DNA of 37,290 nucleotides from assembly GCA_035573895.1 (NCBI GenBank), contig DATLZR010000099.1, positions 1-37,290 on the forward strand, in the 5' to 3' direction. Of this stretch, positions 30,183 to 37,290 are shown one piece after another. The notes under the pieces were generated by a model, which was not told the origin of the DNA, searched no databases, and saw only the letters and a list, made by a program, of their open reading frames with translations. Source of the stretch: Blastocatellia bacterium. Its GTDB lineage: Bacteria; Acidobacteriota; Blastocatellia; HR10. Both the position numbers and the translations under genes were made by a program. The first letter of the stretch is position 1; every line of letters begins with the position of its first letter.

Positions 30183-30256
30183 AAGCTAGAAACAGGGGGC
30201 GCCAAGCGGATGGTACGACGGTTTTCCGCCCCATGTTTCTAGCTTTGTTTCTTTTG
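30183..30256 (+). terminator. Intrinsic terminator of rplU-rpmA
   Basis: AAGCTAGAAACA-GGGG (30183-30198) pairs with CCCC-A-TGTTTCTAGCTT (30229-30245) with one bulged A, followed by the U-rich TTGTTTCTTTTG. The only clear U-tailed terminator in the window. Confidence 0.85.
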
Positions 30257-30558
30257 ATTGGCGCATGATGACCAGTCCATGCTACCAGCGCAGCGGCATT
30301 GCGTAATGTTGTGGCCGAGAGGAAACGAGAGCGGGCGGTCCCATCTGTGGGGGTACAGGAGCTTGAAAGCCCCCGCGGCGCTTTTCGGAGAGGTTTATAC
30401 ATGGAGCCGGACCTTGCCGGCCTGAACCGTTGGAAAGATCTCATCACAGATGAACACGGATAGACACGGGGTGATGAAACGATCCGCACACGTCTGTGGT
30501 GAACTCGGGAGAAGCAGTCGCGGCGCCTCTGGAGGTCTGCGACGGTGGGTGATCAGTG
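30257..30558. other. Region between rpmA terminator and obgE
   Basis: About 300 bp, no credible gene. It contains a pairing GCCGG/CCGGC near 30412-30427 and a CATCAC ... GTGATG inverted repeat near 30440-30476, enclosing a short imperfect direct repeat (GAACACGG, AGACACGG). No promoter of good quality was found for obgE here. Confidence 0.35.
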
Positions 30559-31599
30559 ATGTTTATTGATCAGGCCAAGATCTATGTCAAAGCTGGCGAT
30601 GGCGGCAATGGATGCACGGCCTTTCGCCGGGAGAAGTACGTGCCGTTTGGTGGGCCGTCCGGGGGCGACGGCGGACGGGGTGGCCACGTTTATCTGGAAG
30701 CCGTTGAGGGAATCAATTCTCTCATTCACCTGCGGTACAACCCGGAGTATAAGGCGGGTCGGGGCGGTCATGGGGAGGGGAATAACCGCCATGGCCGTGA
30801 TGGAGAGGATGTCATCATTCGCGTTCCCGTGGGGACGGTCGTCTACGATGCGGAAACGGGCGAGCGCATTCATGATTTTCAGCGCCCGGGCGAACGCGTT
30901 CTGGTTGCACGCGGTGGGCGCGGCGGCCGAGGCAATGCCCGCTTTGCCACGCCCACGCGACGTGCTCCGAGATTTCACGAGGAGGGTCGGCCCGGCCAGG
31001 TGCGAACGCTTCGGCTCGAACTGAAGCTGTTGGCTGATGTGGGACTGGTGGGCTTCCCCAATGCCGGTAAATCAACACTGTTGGCACGTATCTCGGCTGC
31101 CCGCCCGAAAATTGCTGACTACCCGTTCACCACGCTCGAACCGGTGCTGGGCGTAGTCGCACTCGATGAGTTCAAGAGTTTTGTCGTGGCTGACATTCCG
31201 GGGATAATTGAAGGAGCCCATCGGGGAGCGGGCCTGGGCCACGAGTTCCTGCGGCACATTGAACGAACGCGGCTGCTGCTTCATCTGATTGATGTCTCTC
31301 CCTTCGCCGAGCACGATCCCGTCACGAGCTATGAAATCATCCGACGGGAGCTTGGAGCGCATGATCCATCGCTACTGGAAAAGCCGGAGATCGTTGTGGC
31401 AACGAAGATGGATATTCGGGATGACGGACGCGTCGCTGCCCTGCGGTCGCTGTGTCGGTCTCAGAAGCTCGATCTCGTTGAAATTTCGGCAGTGACGGGG
31501 CTGGGAGTTGACCAACTCCTGGCGCGGGTGAGTGAGCGGCTTGGCGAACTGATGACGGGAGTCACCGCTCCGGCGCTGGTCGCCGCACCTGAAGGGTGA
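30559..31599 (+). CDS. obgE: Obg family GTPase CgtA
   Basis: 346 residues from ATG 30559 (GTG 30556 also possible). Obg binds the 50S subunit and links ribosome assembly to GTP and ppGpp levels. The glycine-rich Obg fold occupies about residues 1-158 ([33 protein letters not shown]). The G domain has GFPNAGKST (165-173), [12 protein letters not shown] (212-215) and ISA; the G4 motif reads TKMD rather than NKxD. The C-terminus is short, without the long variable tail. It heads obgE-nadD-rsfS-rlmH, whose members are closely spaced. Confidence 0.95.
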   Translation: MFIDQAKIYVKAGDGGNGCTAFRREKYVPFGGPSGGDGGRGGHVYLEAVEGINSLIHLRYNPEYKAGRGGHGEGNNRHGRDGEDVIIRVPVGTVVYDAETGERIHDFQRPGERVLVARGGRGGRGNARFATPTRRAPRFHEEGRPGQVRTLRLELKLLADVGLVGFPNAGKSTLLARISAARPKIADYPFTTLEPVLGVVALDEFKSFVVADIPGIIEGAHRGAGLGHEFLRHIERTRLLLHLIDVSPFAEHDPVTSYEIIRRELGAHDPSLLEKPEIVVATKMDIRDDGRVAALRSLCRSQKLDLVEISAVTGLGVDQLLARVSERLGELMTGVTAPALVAAPEG

Positions 31600-31619
31600 A
31601 AGCAGAGCGAACGGATTTT

Positions 31620-32267
31620 ATGCAGGTGGGATTGTTTGGCGGAACATTCGATCCGGTCCATCGAGGGCATCTGGAAATCGCTCGGGTCGCTGCGGAGCTT
31701 TATCATCTTGACCGGATCTATTTCATTCCTTCGGGACGACCTCCTCACAGGCGGCCCGCCCCGGGTGCCAGCGCCTGGCACCGCTACGCCATGCTCGTTC
31801 TGGCGACCAGAGAGACGGACAATTTTTTCGTCTCGACAATCGAGCTGGAGACCGGTGAGGTCGCCTACACGGTGGATACGGTGACAGCCTTGCGCCGCCT
31901 CTTCCCGTCGGAGGCGGAATTCTATTTCGTCCTGGGAGCTGATTCGTTTGAGGAGATCACGCAGTGGAAGGATTATGAGCGATTGCTCACGCTGACTCAC
32001 CTCATCGTCATGGCGCGACCGGGCCATGCGCTAACGGCCGACCATCTCCCGGAGCGATGGCGCACGGGCGTCGTGGACGGTTCCCCCCTGCGGGTGGAGG
32101 AGCCATCGGCCAGACGCATCTTTTTCTGTCGCGCGGTCTTCAGCGATGTGTCGGCGACAGCCATCCGTCAAGCCTGTCGTCGAGGAGAATCCATTGATCA
32201 TTTCGTCGTGCCGGAGGTCGCCCGCTATATCGCCAAGTACCGCCTCTACGCCAACTCGACAGGATGA
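31620..32267 (+). CDS. nadD: Nicotinate-nucleotide adenylyltransferase NadD
   Basis: 215 residues from ATG 31620, giving [20 protein letters not shown], the usual NadD N-terminus. GTG 31596 is in frame and overlaps the obgE stop (GTGA), so a coupled longer form is possible. NadD adenylates nicotinate mononucleotide in NAD synthesis. Seen: the nucleotidyltransferase HxGH motif (HRGH), [30 protein letters not shown] and the C-terminal [12 protein letters not shown]. It precedes rsfS as in most bacteria. Confidence 0.93.
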   Translation: MQVGLFGGTFDPVHRGHLEIARVAAELYHLDRIYFIPSGRPPHRRPAPGASAWHRYAMLVLATRETDNFFVSTIELETGEVAYTVDTVTALRRLFPSEAEFYFVLGADSFEEITQWKDYERLLTLTHLIVMARPGHALTADHLPERWRTGVVDGSPLRVEEPSARRIFFCRAVFSDVSATAIRQACRRGESIDHFVVPEVARYIAKYRLYANSTG

Positions 32268-32281
32268 TGGAGGACCGCAGG

Positions 32282-32752
32282 ATGAACGACAGTCAGGAGA
32301 GCCTCGCCGTTACGCGCCCTCGACAGCCCAATGCGCGACCGGCCAGGCGAACGATTCAGGACGATCTGCGCAGGGCCGTCGAAGCCGCCAGCGCCAAAAA
32401 GGCCGAGCGAATCGTTGTGCTCGATTTGAGAGGAATCGCCAGTTTCACCGATTACTTCGTCATCTGCAGTGGGGCATCTACCCGTCAGGTGCAGGCCATC
32501 GCCGACGAAATCGTGGAGAAGCTCAAGGCCGAAGGGACGCGACCGCTTCACATCGAAGGCTATACGGTGGCGGCCTGGATTCTCATAGACTATGGGGACC
32601 TCATCGTGCACATTTTTGAGCAGCAGGCACGCGAGTTCTACGATCTGGAACGACTCTGGCGTGATGCGCCGCTCGTGTCATTCCCCGAGACAGTGGCCAG
32701 CGATGATCGGCGCGGCGCTCGTTCGCCTGTTTCGCCGAGTGATGCCGAGTGA
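32282..32752 (+). CDS. rsfS: Ribosomal silencing factor RsfS
   Basis: 156 residues from ATG 32282, with GGAGG 8 bp upstream; ATG 32264 overlaps nadD. RsfS binds uL14 and blocks subunit joining during starvation. Core: [20 protein letters not shown] (quoted part), [38 protein letters not shown]. The N-terminus has a basic extension of about 30 residues and the C-terminus a short polar tail. Confidence 0.94.
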   Translation: MNDSQESLAVTRPRQPNARPARRTIQDDLRRAVEAASAKKAERIVVLDLRGIASFTDYFVICSGASTRQVQAIADEIVEKLKAEGTRPLHIEGYTVAAWILIDYGDLIVHIFEQQAREFYDLERLWRDAPLVSFPETVASDDRRGARSPVSPSDAE

Positions 32753-32774
32753 TTGACTGCGGGATGAAAGTCGG

Positions 32775-33245
32775 ATGCAGCTCACCTTTACATGGGTCGG
32801 GAAGACGAAGAACGCTCATCTGGCCGCGCTCGAACAGGAGTATCTCGATCGGCTCGGTCATTTCGTCACCTGTCGCTGTCAGATTGTGCGCCCGGAAGTG
32901 GCCCATACGGAGCGTGACGAGCGACGCCGTCGAGAAGCTGAAGGGAGGAAGATCCTCGCTTTGCTTCCGGCGGACTCCTATGTCGTCGTCCTCGACGAAC
33001 GGGGAGAGATGTTCCGATCAGAAGAGCTGGCGGGGATGATCAGCCAGCGATTACAGGAGGGGACGCGACAGATGCATTTTGTTGTAGGGAGTCATGATGG
33101 CCTTTCGGAATCAGTTCGCAAGCGAGCGAATCTCCTTCTTTCGCTCTCACCGCTGACCATGCCTCATGAGCTTGTTCGCGTGATTTTGCTTGAGCAAATT
33201 TATCGGGCATTCGCTATAATTCACCGTTTGCCATATCCTCGGTAG
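32775..33245 (+). CDS. rlmH: 23S rRNA pseudouridine1915-N3-methyltransferase RlmH
   Basis: 156 residues from ATG 32775. A SPOUT enzyme methylating pseudouridine 1915 in helix 69. Family features: LTFTWVGKTKNAHLAALEQEY, YVVVLDERGEMFRSEELA, and the knot LSPLTMPHELVRVILLEQIYRA (quoted in part). Two departures: the usual GG of the cofactor loop reads FVVGSHDGL, and the C-terminus ends LPYPR where the family usually ends in PYH plus one or two residues. It follows rsfS by 22 bp. Confidence 0.92.
   Translation: MQLTFTWVGKTKNAHLAALEQEYLDRLGHFVTCRCQIVRPEVAHTERDERRRREAEGRKILALLPADSYVVVLDERGEMFRSEELAGMISQRLQEGTRQMHFVVGSHDGLSESVRKRANLLLSLSPLTMPHELVRVILLEQIYRAFAIIHRLPYPR
33190..33220 (+). promoter_or_regulatory. 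Possible promoter of the DksA/TraR-like gene
   Basis: Consensus -10 TATAAT (33215-33220) inside the rlmH 3' end with TTGAGC 19 bp upstream. Would give a leader of about 85 nt containing two perfect hairpins. Confidence 0.35.
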
Positions 33246-33255
33246 TCGAGAGGAA

Positions 33256-33292
33256 AACGGGTTGCCCGTTCGCGTGGGGCTCAGCTTCTGAG
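33256..33292 (+). promoter_or_regulatory. Two leader hairpins before the DksA/TraR-like gene
   Basis: AACGGG/CCCGTT with a 3-base loop (33256-33270) and CTCAG/CTGAG with a 3-base loop (33280-33292), just upstream of the ribosome site at 33299. Possible stabilising or regulatory leader. Confidence 0.35.
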
Positions 33293-33311
33293 GATGACCA
33301 GGGAGAAAGAG

Positions 33312-33677
33312 ATGTCCATGAACAAGAAGAGAGTCGAGTATTACCGGAAGAAATTGCTGGATAAGCGCCAGTCGTTGATGAGCGCACTGGATCGTCATGT
33401 TCATTACGGGCGGGAGGCCGATCAGGAAGCAGCCCAGGATCCGGCGGATAAGGCATCAAACGCCTATCTCAAAGAGCTGCTGTTCAGTCAGAGCACGAGC
33501 GACAAGTTCGTGCTCACGCTCATTGACGAGGCGCTGGCCCGCATCGAGGAAGGGACCTATGGGCTTTGCGTCGCCTGTGGCAAAGAGATTCAGCCCAAGC
33601 GGCTGGAGGCGGTCCCCTGGGCACGTCATTGTGTGACCTGTCAGGACCTTCAGGAGCGCGGGCTACTGGCGGATTGA
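33312..33677 (+). CDS. TraR/DksA family zinc-finger transcription factor
   Basis: 121 residues from ATG 33312, with AGGGAGA upstream; ATG 33294 and 33318 are alternatives. DksA-type proteins enter the RNA polymerase secondary channel and modulate initiation with ppGpp. An N-terminal coiled coil ([17 protein letters not shown] ... [15 protein letters not shown]) leads to a C4 zinc finger, [17 protein letters not shown] ... HCVTC. The coiled-coil tip has [14 protein letters not shown] in place of a clear DxxDxA motif. Placed after rlmH and 1 bp before namZ. Confidence 0.92.
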   Translation: MSMNKKRVEYYRKKLLDKRQSLMSALDRHVHYGREADQEAAQDPADKASNAYLKELLFSQSTSDKFVLTLIDEALARIEEGTYGLCVACGKEIQPKRLEAVPWARHCVTCQDLQERGLLAD

Positions 33678-33678
33678 A

Positions 33679-34842
33679 ATGAAACCTGGCCTCGAAGTGG
33701 TGTTCGAGCGCTACCGTGGGCTTATTTGCGGCAAGCGCATCGGCTTGATCGTGAATCCTGCCTCGGTCAACCGAAGCTTTCACCATGCTTCGGATCTTTT
33801 CCTCGCCAGCCCGGACTGTCACCTCGTCGCTCTCTTCGGTCCTCAGCATGGCATTAGCAGCACCACCCAGGACAACATGATCGAGTGGGAGGGAGGACGA
33901 GATGAGCGAACGGGGCTTCCCGTCTTCAGCCTCTACGGAGCGACGCGGATTCCTACCGAGGAAATGGTGCGCGACGTGGATGCGCTCGTGTGCGATTTAC
34001 CCGATGTAGGCACGCGCGTTTATACCTTCGCGGCAACGATGGCCAATTGCATGATCGCCGCCCAGCAGTTTGACATCGAGATGATTGTGCTCGACCGACC
34101 GAACCCGATCGGGGGCGAGCAGATCGAAGGAGGACTCGTCGAGCCGGGGTTTGAATCCTTCGTGGGGATGTTCCCGATTCCGCTCCGACATGGAATGACG
34201 ATGGGGGAACTCGCCCTGCTCTTTAACGAGGCTTTCGGGATCGGTTGTCGCTTGAGCGTCGTGCCGATGGAAGGCTGGCAGCGCACGATGTGGTATGACC
34301 AAACCGATCTTCCCTGGATCATGCCATCACCCAATATGCCGACGCTCGACACCGCAACGGTTTATCCCGGAACTGTCCTGGTGGAGGGGACGCTACTTTC
34401 CGAAGGACGAGGGACAACCCGACCGTTCGAGCTCATCGGGGCCCCCTTCATTGATCCCTACCGTTTGGTGAAGGAGCTCGCCGAAGAAAAGCTGCCCGGC
34501 GTCTTTTTCCGTCCCTGCTTTTTCGCTCCGACGTTTCAGAAACATCAAGGGGAGGTCTGCGGTGGTGTGCAAATCCATGTCCTTGATCGCCAGCAGTTCA
34601 AGCCGGTGATTACAGCCGTTGCCCTTCTGAAAGCGATCTACCGTCTTTATCCCGATCATTTCGCCTGGCAGCAGCCGCCCTACGAGTACGTCTACGATAG
34701 ACTTCCTTTCGACATCATCGCCGGCAGCGACAAGCTGAGACAGCAAATTGTGGCAGACATCCCTCTGGCCGAGATCGAAGCCTCGTGGCAACCCGATCTC
34801 ACGCGCTTCCGTGAGATGCGAAGCTCTTATCTCCTGTATTGA
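33679..34842 (+). CDS. NamZ-type exo-beta-N-acetylmuramidase (DUF1343, GH171)
   Basis: 387 residues. Family motifs: [103 protein letters not shown]. NamZ of this family removes terminal MurNAc from peptidoglycan fragments in wall recycling. No signal peptide is seen at ATG 33679. The start is one base after the previous stop, suggesting coupling, although the ribosome site is weak. Downstream is a hairpin and then the glycosyltransferases. Confidence 0.9.
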   Translation: MKPGLEVVFERYRGLICGKRIGLIVNPASVNRSFHHASDLFLASPDCHLVALFGPQHGISSTTQDNMIEWEGGRDERTGLPVFSLYGATRIPTEEMVRDVDALVCDLPDVGTRVYTFAATMANCMIAAQQFDIEMIVLDRPNPIGGEQIEGGLVEPGFESFVGMFPIPLRHGMTMGELALLFNEAFGIGCRLSVVPMEGWQRTMWYDQTDLPWIMPSPNMPTLDTATVYPGTVLVEGTLLSEGRGTTRPFELIGAPFIDPYRLVKELAEEKLPGVFFRPCFFAPTFQKHQGEVCGGVQIHVLDRQQFKPVITAVALLKAIYRLYPDHFAWQQPPYEYVYDRLPFDIIAGSDKLRQQIVADIPLAEIEASWQPDLTRFREMRSSYLLY

Positions 34843-34905
34843 AGGCTGATCCCTGCCGATTCCCTCTACGGGTATCCGGAGATCAGGATGACGGATCCTG
34901 CCCGG

Positions 34906-34924
34906 GGACTCGGGATACGAGTCC
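34906..34924 (+). terminator. Hairpin after namZ
   Basis: GGACTCG, loop GGATA, CGAGTCC: a perfect 7-bp stem 64 bp after the namZ stop, without a U-tract. Confidence 0.4.
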
Positions 34925-35004
34925 AACGTGACCAGCAGAGCATCGCTCTCAATGGGCTCCTCCGTCCGGAAGACGGTGGGAAACTTTTTGAAAGGAGATA
35001 GATC

Positions 35005-35136
35005 ATGGGCCGATTCGCTTGTAGGGCATGGGCGCGTTCATTTAGGATTTGTGCGTCATGGAACGAGGAAGTCGAGCCGACGGATTCGTTTTGGGGAGAA
35101 TTTTCTTGTTCTGGCTCGGGATTCAAGTGGGATTGA
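35005..35136 (+). CDS. Possible 43-codon leader ORF overlapping the glycosyltransferase start
   Basis: ATG 35005 follows the strongest ribosome site in the gap (AAAGGAGATAG) and encodes MGRFACRAWARSFRIC plus 27 residues. It ends inside the glycosyltransferase gene in another frame. It could be a translated leader that exposes the downstream start, or chance. No homologue recognised. Confidence 0.3.
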   Translation: MGRFACRAWARSFRICASWNEEVEPTDSFWGEFSCSGSGFKWD

Positions 35137-36995
35137 TTCTCTTTGCCGGCGAATCACTGGGGGGCGATGCCTGGGCCTATGCCAAGGCGGCTGAGATTTT
35201 TCACGCAACGGGCCGGTTGGTTATTCCGGACCGCTCGCCGCAAAGCCTCATCTTTCTCACGCTCTGGAGCGGATTGTTCACGAACCTCTTCGGCTTCTCC
35301 TTCCTGGTGCTCAATTTCGCTTCGCTGGCGCTCAACGCCATCGGAGCCGTCTTCTTCGCGTTGCTTTTGAAAGAGGTGAGGGGGGACTCCTCGATTGCGA
35401 TCCCTCTGGCCGTCTATCTTTTCAATCCCCTTTTCTTTCTTCTTGCCGGGAGCTATTTGACCGATGTTCCGTTCCTCTCGCTCATCGTCATCGCCATTTA
35501 CTTTTTCACCCGCGCCTATCGCCGAGGGTCAGTCGTTTGGGCGCTTGTCGGCTCAATGGTCGCAGCGAGCGCTTTTCTCATCCGTCAATATGCCATCTTG
35601 CTGCCCGTAGCCGCTGTCGTTCCGCTCTTATGGCGCGACATCGGGTTACCAAAGTCGAAAACGTTGGCGATGATCGCAGCGGTGGTGTTGCCGAGCACCA
35701 CCACGGCGATTTTGTTCTTTCTTTGGCTCACGTACAGGCACGGCATCCCGAGCGATTTCAACGTCTACAAACTGGAGTTTCTCAACCTGCCGCGAATTCT
35801 CTGGTCAGTGCTCGCCATTCCATTTTTCGCCAGCATCTACCTGGGCGTGTTTCTTTCGCCACTGCTTCCCGGAAGGACATTTTGCATCTTGAGCACAGAG
35901 AAGAAGCTATGGAGTCTGTATGGCCTGTTACTTGTTGGCGTGACGATCATCCTGGCGGTCAGGAGTAGTCCACTGCCCTTCGGCTGGAACAACGTCATGC
36001 CCTATTTGAGAAACAGTTTCACTCCCCCGGCAGGATCGGCATTCTGGATCGTCATCACGGCCTGGGGCGTGGTCGGTGCGACCACATTGTTGGCGACACT
36101 AACGGCATCGGCTTCGTCCTGGGTTCGCGCTTGCGCCAGTAGCTGGGACAGCGCGAAACGTTCCCACTATCTGGCCATTCTTCGGGCCGGCGCAGGTTTG
36201 TCGCTCATGGCGCTCTTGCTTGTGGCCTCTGGCCTTCTTCGCCATCCGCTCATTGAACTTGGCGAGTGGACCGTCACGCAGATTTATCACCGCTTTGGTG
36301 GCGCGAGTGGTCGGCATACGTTTACGCTCTCATACTGGATCGAACAGGTGCCGATATTGTACGAACAAACGATCTGGGCATTATCGCTCATACTGGTTAT
36401 CATATCGAGCGGACTACTCTACGGATATCTGACACTCAAGAGAGTGCCGGGCGGAGCAAAATCCTCGCAAGTATCCTCCCACACGACAGGTGACCGTAGC
36501 TATCAGGTCATGCTGGCATCATTTCTGCTCATCAGCCTTGCGTTCTTGGTTCTCTTCTATACGGACAAGGACCGGTATCTGTTGATCCTTCTGCCTCCGG
36601 CGATTCTCCTTCTTCACACGCGACCGGAGAGTCAGAGGGCGAAACTGCTTTCGTTGCTGCTCGTCATATTGTTAGCAGCCATCGCAATCGGGAGCGCTTT
36701 TGTAGGAGTGCAAGTATCCAGGAACATTTGGGCCGGTGGCCGGTATCTCTTGGATCGGGGCATCGCGCCGGAGCGAATTCGAGCCGATATTAGCTTCAAT
36801 GCGTGGACTCTTTATGATCGGCGGGGAAAGCGACGGCCTGATGACCCGCCAAACTGGTGGGTGATCGGGGATGACTACGTCGTGGATACCAGGCCCTGGC
36901 CAGGTTATATTGTGATTAAGGAGCTTCCCTACTGGAATTGTTTCAGGTTTGTGCGAGAATCGGTCTACGTGATGACGCGCAGCGAACCCAAATGA
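35058..36995 (+). CDS. Polytopic GT-C type glycosyltransferase, copy 1
   Basis: 645 residues from ATG 35058 (TTG 35049 in frame). The first hydrophobic helix is followed by an extracytoplasmic loop with GESLGGDAWAYAKAAEIF; an acidic residue in this loop (GGD) is the usual catalytic site of GT-C enzymes (PMT/ArnT/GT39-like). At least ten further hydrophobic segments follow, then a C-terminal soluble part of about 90 residues (RNIWAGGRYLLDRGIAPERI ... WWVIGDDYVVDTRPWPG). These enzymes use polyprenyl-phosphate sugars to glycosylate lipids or proteins outside the cytoplasmic membrane. Substrate unknown. Followed 29 bp later by a close paralogue. Confidence 0.75.
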   Translation: MERGSRADGFVLGRIFLFWLGIQVGLILFAGESLGGDAWAYAKAAEIFHATGRLVIPDRSPQSLIFLTLWSGLFTNLFGFSFLVLNFASLALNAIGAVFFALLLKEVRGDSSIAIPLAVYLFNPLFFLLAGSYLTDVPFLSLIVIAIYFFTRAYRRGSVVWALVGSMVAASAFLIRQYAILLPVAAVVPLLWRDIGLPKSKTLAMIAAVVLPSTTTAILFFLWLTYRHGIPSDFNVYKLEFLNLPRILWSVLAIPFFASIYLGVFLSPLLPGRTFCILSTEKKLWSLYGLLLVGVTIILAVRSSPLPFGWNNVMPYLRNSFTPPAGSAFWIVITAWGVVGATTLLATLTASASSWVRACASSWDSAKRSHYLAILRAGAGLSLMALLLVASGLLRHPLIELGEWTVTQIYHRFGGASGRHTFTLSYWIEQVPILYEQTIWALSLILVIISSGLLYGYLTLKRVPGGAKSSQVSSHTTGDRSYQVMLASFLLISLAFLVLFYTDKDRYLLILLPPAILLLHTRPESQRAKLLSLLLVILLAAIAIGSAFVGVQVSRNIWAGGRYLLDRGIAPERIRADISFNAWTLYDRRGKRRPDDPPNWWVIGDDYVVDTRPWPGYIVIKELPYWNCFRFVRESVYVMTRSEPK

Positions 36996-37024
36996 AGACT
37001 ACCTTGCTACGCTTTTAGGCGAAG

Positions 37025-37290
37025 ATGCCACAGTACCGACAATCTGAGAATCGCAGGCTGCTGTTGATTTTCCTTCTCTGGCTGGGCCTTCAAGTGAGTT
37101 TCATCCTTTACACAGGCAACTCGCTCGGCGGCGACGTTTGGGCCTACGCCAAGTCAGCCCAGGTTTTTCACGAAACAGGACGACTCATGATTCCGGATCG
37201 CTCACCCCAGAGCCTCATTTTTCTAACGATCTGGAGCGGCTTGTTTACAAAGGTCTTTGGATTTTCCTTCTTGACGCTCAACTTTGCCGT
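37025..37290 (+). CDS. GT-C type glycosyltransferase, copy 2 (3' end beyond window)
   Basis: 88 complete codons before the window end. MPQYRQSENRRLLLIFLLWL begins it; GNSLGGDVWAYAKSAQVFHE carries the same GGD site. Over 75 aligned residues I count 57 identical to copy 1, so this is a tandem duplicate. AGGCGAAG precedes ATG 37025. The acceptor may differ, since duplicates often diverge outside the first loop. Confidence 0.75.
   Translation, partial: MPQYRQSENRRLLLIFLLWLGLQVSFILYTGNSLGGDVWAYAKSAQVFHETGRLMIPDRSPQSLIFLTIWSGLFTKVFGFSFLTLNFA

Overview
The window is a GC-rich bacterial chromosome segment made almost entirely of housekeeping genes. Several features point to a Gram-negative, deeply branching bacterium: a GyrB of the long Gram-negative type, an outer-envelope style beta-helix protein, a SpoIID/LytB protein and NamZ without sporulation context, and a complete protoporphyrin-type heme operon. 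I would guess Acidobacteriota (Blastocatellia-like). That is inference from gene content and order, not from a marker phylogeny.

Layout. 1-1763 (minus): SpoIID/LytB protein (3' end outside the window) and thiol peroxidase tpx. 2336-6367 (plus): a 1343-residue secreted protein with a beta-propeller, a CSLREA segment, a parallel beta-helix and Ig-like domains, driven by a good sigma70-type promoter with a leader of about 320 nt. 6625-11953 (plus): recF and gyrB; gyrB is interrupted by a 562-residue intein. 12122-17971 (plus): heme operon, a fused hemD-hemE, then hemN, hemH and hemY. 18113-20297 (plus): a small secreted Cys-containing protein and comM. 20751-26345 (minus): rpsU, then the ffh-rpsP-khpA-rimM-trmD-rplS-rarA block. 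26998-28759 (plus): Rieske ferredoxin, tenA and a four-TM protein; 28832-29296 (minus): a MaoC-type hydratase. 29412-33677 (plus): rplU-rpmA, then obgE-nadD-rsfS-rlmH-dksA/traR-like. 33679-37290 (plus): namZ and two tandem GT-C type membrane glycosyltransferases, the second cut by the window end.

How the genes work together. The heme genes cover uroporphyrinogen III to protoheme in pathway order (HemD, HemE, HemN, HemH, HemY). The ffh/rpsP/rimM/trmD/rplS and rplU/rpmA/obgE/rsfS/rlmH blocks serve ribosome assembly, tRNA/rRNA modification and protein targeting. RecF, GyrB and RarA serve replication and repair.

Most notable: the GyrB intein lies directly before the TOPRIM metal-binding motif and carries an XRE-type helix-turn-helix between its splicing domain and its LAGLIDADG endonuclease. 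Second is the single-chain HemD-HemE fusion. No CRISPR array, tRNA, rRNA, insertion sequence or prophage was recognised.
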